From assembly GCA_004102785.1 (NCBI GenBank), contig SCEJ01000030.1, forward strand, positions 1 through 38,292: 38,292 nucleotides of DNA. Direction: 5' to 3'. Shown here in pieces: positions 35,508 to 38,292 of this stretch; the first letter of the stretch is position 1, and every line of letters starts with the position of its first letter. The position numbers were made by a program, and so were the translations under genes. The stretch comes from Muribaculaceae bacterium Isolate-013 (NCI) (GTDB taxonomy: Bacteria > Bacteroidota > Bacteroidia > Bacteroidales > Muribaculaceae). Below the pieces are notes generated by a model. It worked only from the letters and a program-made list of their open reading frames with translations, ran no database searches and was not told where the DNA came from.

Positions 35508-38160
35508 CCGGCTTCAGACAATGCGAGACAACATCGAGGCGATACGGCTTGCCCTGCGCCTCGGTGTTGCAGGACGCTCGGCCCAGACTCCCGAAGAACG
35601 GGAGGTGCTGAGAAAGTACGCCGGATTCGGCGGTCTGAAATGTATCCTCAACGATGCAAACGAGCTGTCAGACGCTGCCAAGTGGAGCAAATCGGACATC
35701 GAGCTGTTCATGCCCACGGTTGAACTGCGCCGCCTTATCCACGACTATACAAAGGATGACAAGGAGTTCGCACGGTATATGGACTCGCTGAAAGCATCGG
35801 TGTTAACGGCGTTTTATACGCCGACACCCGTTGTGGACGCTCTTTCGGATGCTCTGAAATACTCCGGCGTTGAGGTAAAAAGTTTTCTGGAACCGTCCGC
35901 CGGACAGGGTGCCTTCATAGATTCCTTTCTGCGTAATGACCTGTATCCCGGTACGGAGGTACTGGCGTATGAGAAGGATTTGCTCACGGGCAAAATCCTG
36001 TCAGCCCTGCATCCGTCGATCCTGACCCGTATAGAGGGATTCGAGAAGATTGAGCGCGACTTCGACGGCTATTTCGATGTCGCCGCCTCCAATGTCCCTT
36101 TCGGTGATTTTGCGGTTCCGGACCCGGCGTATGCCGTGAGCAAGGAGATTGCCTACCGTCAGGCGACAAAGACGATTCATAATTATTTCTTCCTGAAGGC
36201 TCTCGACCAAGTGCGCGAGGGTGGTCTTGTGGCGTTCATAGCCTCACAGGGAGTAATGAACGCCGCCAGCCCTTTCGTGCGCATGGAGCTTGTGAAACGC
36301 GCAGACCTTGTGGCGGCTCTGCGACTGCCAAACAATACTTTCTCCGACAATGCCGGAACCGATGCGGGGTCTGACCTGATTATACTCCAGAAGCATACGG
36401 GAAAGAAAGCGTTATCGGCAGATGAGGAATTCTTCATTCAGTCGGTAGTTGACCGGGGTACGAAGGTGCCGGGCAACAAGTTTTTTCAGGCATTTCCGCA
36501 GAATGTGATATGCACGGATGCCAAAGTTGGCACAGACAAGTATGGCAAACCGGCAATCATCTATAAGCATGACGGGGGTGTTGACGGCATAGCCAATGAT
36601 TTGCGGACTGCGCTCGATGACTCGTTGCATCTTCGTCTGAATCTCGAACTGTATAATTCCAACGGTATCAAACCGCCTACGCTCGACCCTGTAAAACCGA
36701 CTCCGACACCGAAGCCGGAGGTAAAGCCGACACCCGAAGTCAAGCCGGAACCACCGAAACAGAAGCCGCTTGCTGATAAGATTGAGCAAAGAAATGAGCC
36801 GTTGCTCAAACAGTATCAGGAAATGAAGAAGAAACATCCTGATGCGATTTTATTGTTTCGTGTCGGGGATTTCTATGAGATTTTCGGCGAAGACGCGGTG
36901 CAAGCCTCGGATATACTCGGTATTACGCTGACCCGCAGACAAAGCGGAATAGACAGCCGTATTGAGTTGGCGGGATTTCCACATCATGCCCTCGATGTCT
37001 ATCTACCCAAACTTGTTCGGGCAGGTAAGCGCGTGGCTATATGTGAGCAGCTGGAAGACCCTAAGCTGAAAAGGACTCCTGAGAAGAAAGCCGAAGCACC
37101 GAAACCCGCACCCACGACATCGAAAATGGCAGATACGCCTCTGATCGCGCAGTTCAAGGGAATAAAGAGAGAACATCCTGATGCGCTGGTCCTTTTCAGA
37201 ATCGGTGACTTTTACGAGACTTTCGGCAAGGATGCGGTCGAAGCTTCCGAGATATTGGGAATTACCCTTACCAGAAGGCTGAACGGGAACGCCGGCTCCA
37301 TTGAGTTGGCTGGATTTCCGCAACACGCGCTTGATGCCTATCTCCCGAAACTTATTGCCGCCGGCAAACAAGTGGCTCTCTGCGAGGAATCCAAAGAGAA
37401 TCGACAGAAAATGAAGGTTGTCGAGGTAGTCACTCCGCAAGATAAGGCACAAAAGAAGGTTGAGCCGAAGCCGGAAGCACCACGTGCACCCGTTGACCCA
37501 CCCGAAACAGAACCGGCCAAAGAGATAGAAACCGACGGTGGGCCGGATTATGCCGATAATCCTGACCCTCGTCTTTTTGCGTACAATCTTTTCGGAGAAC
37601 TGGAGCCGATACAGAAAAAGAACAGCCGACGCCAGTATAAAGAGAAGCCGGAAGAAAAGACCGGACCTGCGCCACGCGCTGAAGCCAAGACTGTAAAGGC
37701 CCCGGCATTCCGCAAACTGAGCGAGAAGGAGCTGGAATTTTACGGTGCCTTGAACTGGGACGACAATCCGCCTATCAACGGTTTTTATGAGGCTATGATG
37801 TCGATTGCCCACCGCCAGATGAAGGAAATGCGTCTTGAAAAGGAGGCTCAGGAAGCGGCACAGGCAGCAGGCATCGCCGCCGGTGAGACTTACATCGAAA
37901 AGACAGAAGGAGATTTCATCCCCAGCGGTCTCAACCGTACCGAAAAGGTAACGGCTATACCTATTGAGCGCGATATGTCGCCCCGTCCTTTCTCGGAGGA
38001 TATTCAGTTCTTTCACAAGAACGGCACTATGGTGGTACAGGACGGTATGGTCGGAGTCCTTTCGGATGTCCGCAAGATCGGCGCGACATTCAACCCGCTT
38101 GAAATGAAACCGGAACAGGAGAAACGCGCCATGCTTTACATTACCATATCGGAAACATAA
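35497..38160 (+). CDS. N6-adenine-methylase-like protein with two MutS domain I copies, probably truncated
   Basis: 887 residues. Residues 1-390 are an N6-DNA-methylase fold: AdoMet motif [10 protein letters not shown] (131-140), catalytic-loop ASNVPFGD (197-204, NVPF where free methylases have NPPY/F). A Pro/Lys linker (about 398-425) follows, then two units like MutS domain I at about 434-522 and 548-633; each keeps the mismatch-binding Phe-x-Glu ([14 protein letters not shown]) and the ALDxYLPKLxxAGKxVAxCE ending. The last part (about 690-887) resembles the linker seen in long methylase/helicase proteins of Bacteroidales elements, but the frame stops at SET before an expected helicase. Likely cut short at 38160. 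Confidence 0.8.
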   Translation: MSYNRLQTMRDNIEAIRLALRLGVAGRSAQTPEEREVLRKYAGFGGLKCILNDANELSDAAKWSKSDIELFMPTVELRRLIHDYTKDDKEFARYMDSLKASVLTAFYTPTPVVDALSDALKYSGVEVKSFLEPSAGQGAFIDSFLRNDLYPGTEVLAYEKDLLTGKILSALHPSILTRIEGFEKIERDFDGYFDVAASNVPFGDFAVPDPAYAVSKEIAYRQATKTIHNYFFLKALDQVREGGLVAFIASQGVMNAASPFVRMELVKRADLVAALRLPNNTFSDNAGTDAGSDLIILQKHTGKKALSADEEFFIQSVVDRGTKVPGNKFFQAFPQNVICTDAKVGTDKYGKPAIIYKHDGGVDGIANDLRTALDDSLHLRLNLELYNSNGIKPPTLDPVKPTPTPKPEVKPTPEVKPEPPKQKPLADKIEQRNEPLLKQYQEMKKKHPDAILLFRVGDFYEIFGEDAVQASDILGITLTRRQSGIDSRIELAGFPHHALDVYLPKLVRAGKRVAICEQLEDPKLKRTPEKKAEAPKPAPTTSKMADTPLIAQFKGIKREHPDALVLFRIGDFYETFGKDAVEASEILGITLTRRLNGNAGSIELAGFPQHALDAYLPKLIAAGKQVALCEESKENRQKMKVVEVVTPQDKAQKKVEPKPEAPRAPVDPPETEPAKEIETDGGPDYADNPDPRLFAYNLFGELEPIQKKNSRRQYKEKPEEKTGPAPRAEAKTVKAPAFRKLSEKELEFYGALNWDDNPPINGFYEAMMSIAHRQMKEMRLEKEAQEAAQAAGIAAGETYIEKTEGDFIPSGLNRTEKVTAIPIERDMSPRPFSEDIQFFHKNGTMVVQDGMVGVLSDVRKIGATFNPLEMKPEQEKRAMLYITISET
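36796..37395 (+). repeat. Tandem MutS domain I repeat inside the methylase gene
   Basis: Unit 1 is about 36796-37062 and unit 2 about 37138-37395. The proteins align throughout: [20 protein letters not shown] against [20 protein letters not shown], and [17 protein letters not shown] against [17 protein letters not shown]. The two are closer to each other than either seems to be to housekeeping MutS, which points to duplication after capture. Confidence 0.8.
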
Positions 38161-38191
38161 GTATATCGTAAAAATAAATTAATGTATTGAT

Positions 38192-38292
38192 ATGTTAAGC
38201 CGCAGGTCTACAGAAATTAATCATGTATCGTTTACCAACGTTGGAGAGGATGTCTTCTACGGTGGCGAACAAGACGTGTTTATCTCCGTAGA
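38192..38292 (+). CDS. Start of an unrecognised gene, runs off the edge
   Basis: An ATG at 38192 opens a frame to the end of the window (33 codons: MLSRRSTEINHVSFTNVGED and on). It is preceded by an AT-rich stretch that looks unlike the methylase gene. No family is recognised. It may belong to an insertion that interrupted the methylase gene, but the fragment is too short to be sure it is coding. Confidence 0.35.
   Translation, partial: MLSRRSTEINHVSFTNVGEDVFYGGEQDVFISV

Larger units (their letters stand above)
29270..38292 (+). mobile_element. Left part of an integrative/conjugative element (CTnDOT-like excision module)
   Basis: Gene order tyrosine recombinase, small HTH proteins, DUF4099/DUF3945 protein, topoisomerase-like protein, DUF1896, methylase-like protein. 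This parallels the int and xis2c-xis2d-orf3-exc region described for the Bacteroides element CTnDOT, followed by genes found widely in Bacteroidales conjugative elements. The right end and transfer genes lie outside the window. The left limit is approximate. Confidence 0.8.

Noticed and set aside
38158-38292. Group II intron insertion at the methylase break
   Set aside because: The sequence after the break does not start with the GTGCG/GTGYG typical of group II introns, and no intron core is visible in the short stretch.

Overview
The window is about 38.3 kb of fairly GC-rich, gene-dense DNA that looks chromosomal from the order Bacteroidales, most likely the Muribaculaceae; the family is an inference. 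Evidence for this: an NQR sodium pump in nqrABCDEF order, a TonB set with two tandem ExbD genes, a secreted leucine-rich-repeat protein ending like a type IX secretion cargo, several promoters of the Bacteroidetes -33/-7 type (TTTG, 19 bases, TAnnTTTG), and a mobile element laid out like the excision region of Bacteroides CTnDOT elements. No rRNA, tRNA or CRISPR array was seen.

Region by region: (1) 1-3653, a promoter, a large secreted LRR protein and a bidirectional terminator. (2) 3936-7318, minus strand, murB-murA-queD-queE: two early peptidoglycan steps and two 7-deazaguanine (queuosine) steps. (3) 7376-13401, minus strand, the complete nqrABCDEF operon. (4) 13402-14308, a 0.9-kb gap without a convincing gene but with two promoter elements firing in opposite directions. 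(5) 14309-17623, exbB-exbD-exbD-tonB, closed by a terminator. (6) 17844-29267, an apparent single operon: membrane-fusion protein, ABC ATPase, four FtsX/MacB-type permeases (a duplicated A-B pair), TolC-like channel, NtrC-type sigma-54 activator and its histidine kinase. A good sigma-54 -24/-12 promoter lies just upstream, with tandem repeats about 100 bp further up that could be the activator's own binding site, so the export system appears to be under autologous sigma-54 control. (7) About 29.3 kb to the right edge, the left end of an integrative/conjugative element: tyrosine recombinase, three small HTH proteins, a DUF4099/DUF3945 protein, a short topoisomerase-like protein, DUF1896, and an N6-adenine-methylase-like protein with two MutS domain I copies. 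That last gene seems to be cut short at 38160 by AT-rich sequence of another kind.

The items most worth a second look are the self-contained sigma-54 export operon with duplicated permease pairs; the mini Exc protein that aligns with topoisomerase III but has lost the metal-binding acidic residues; the methylase carrying two MutS mismatch-recognition modules; and a compact candidate small RNA or attenuator (about 34904-35033) in the place where CTnDOT carries its regulatory RNA.
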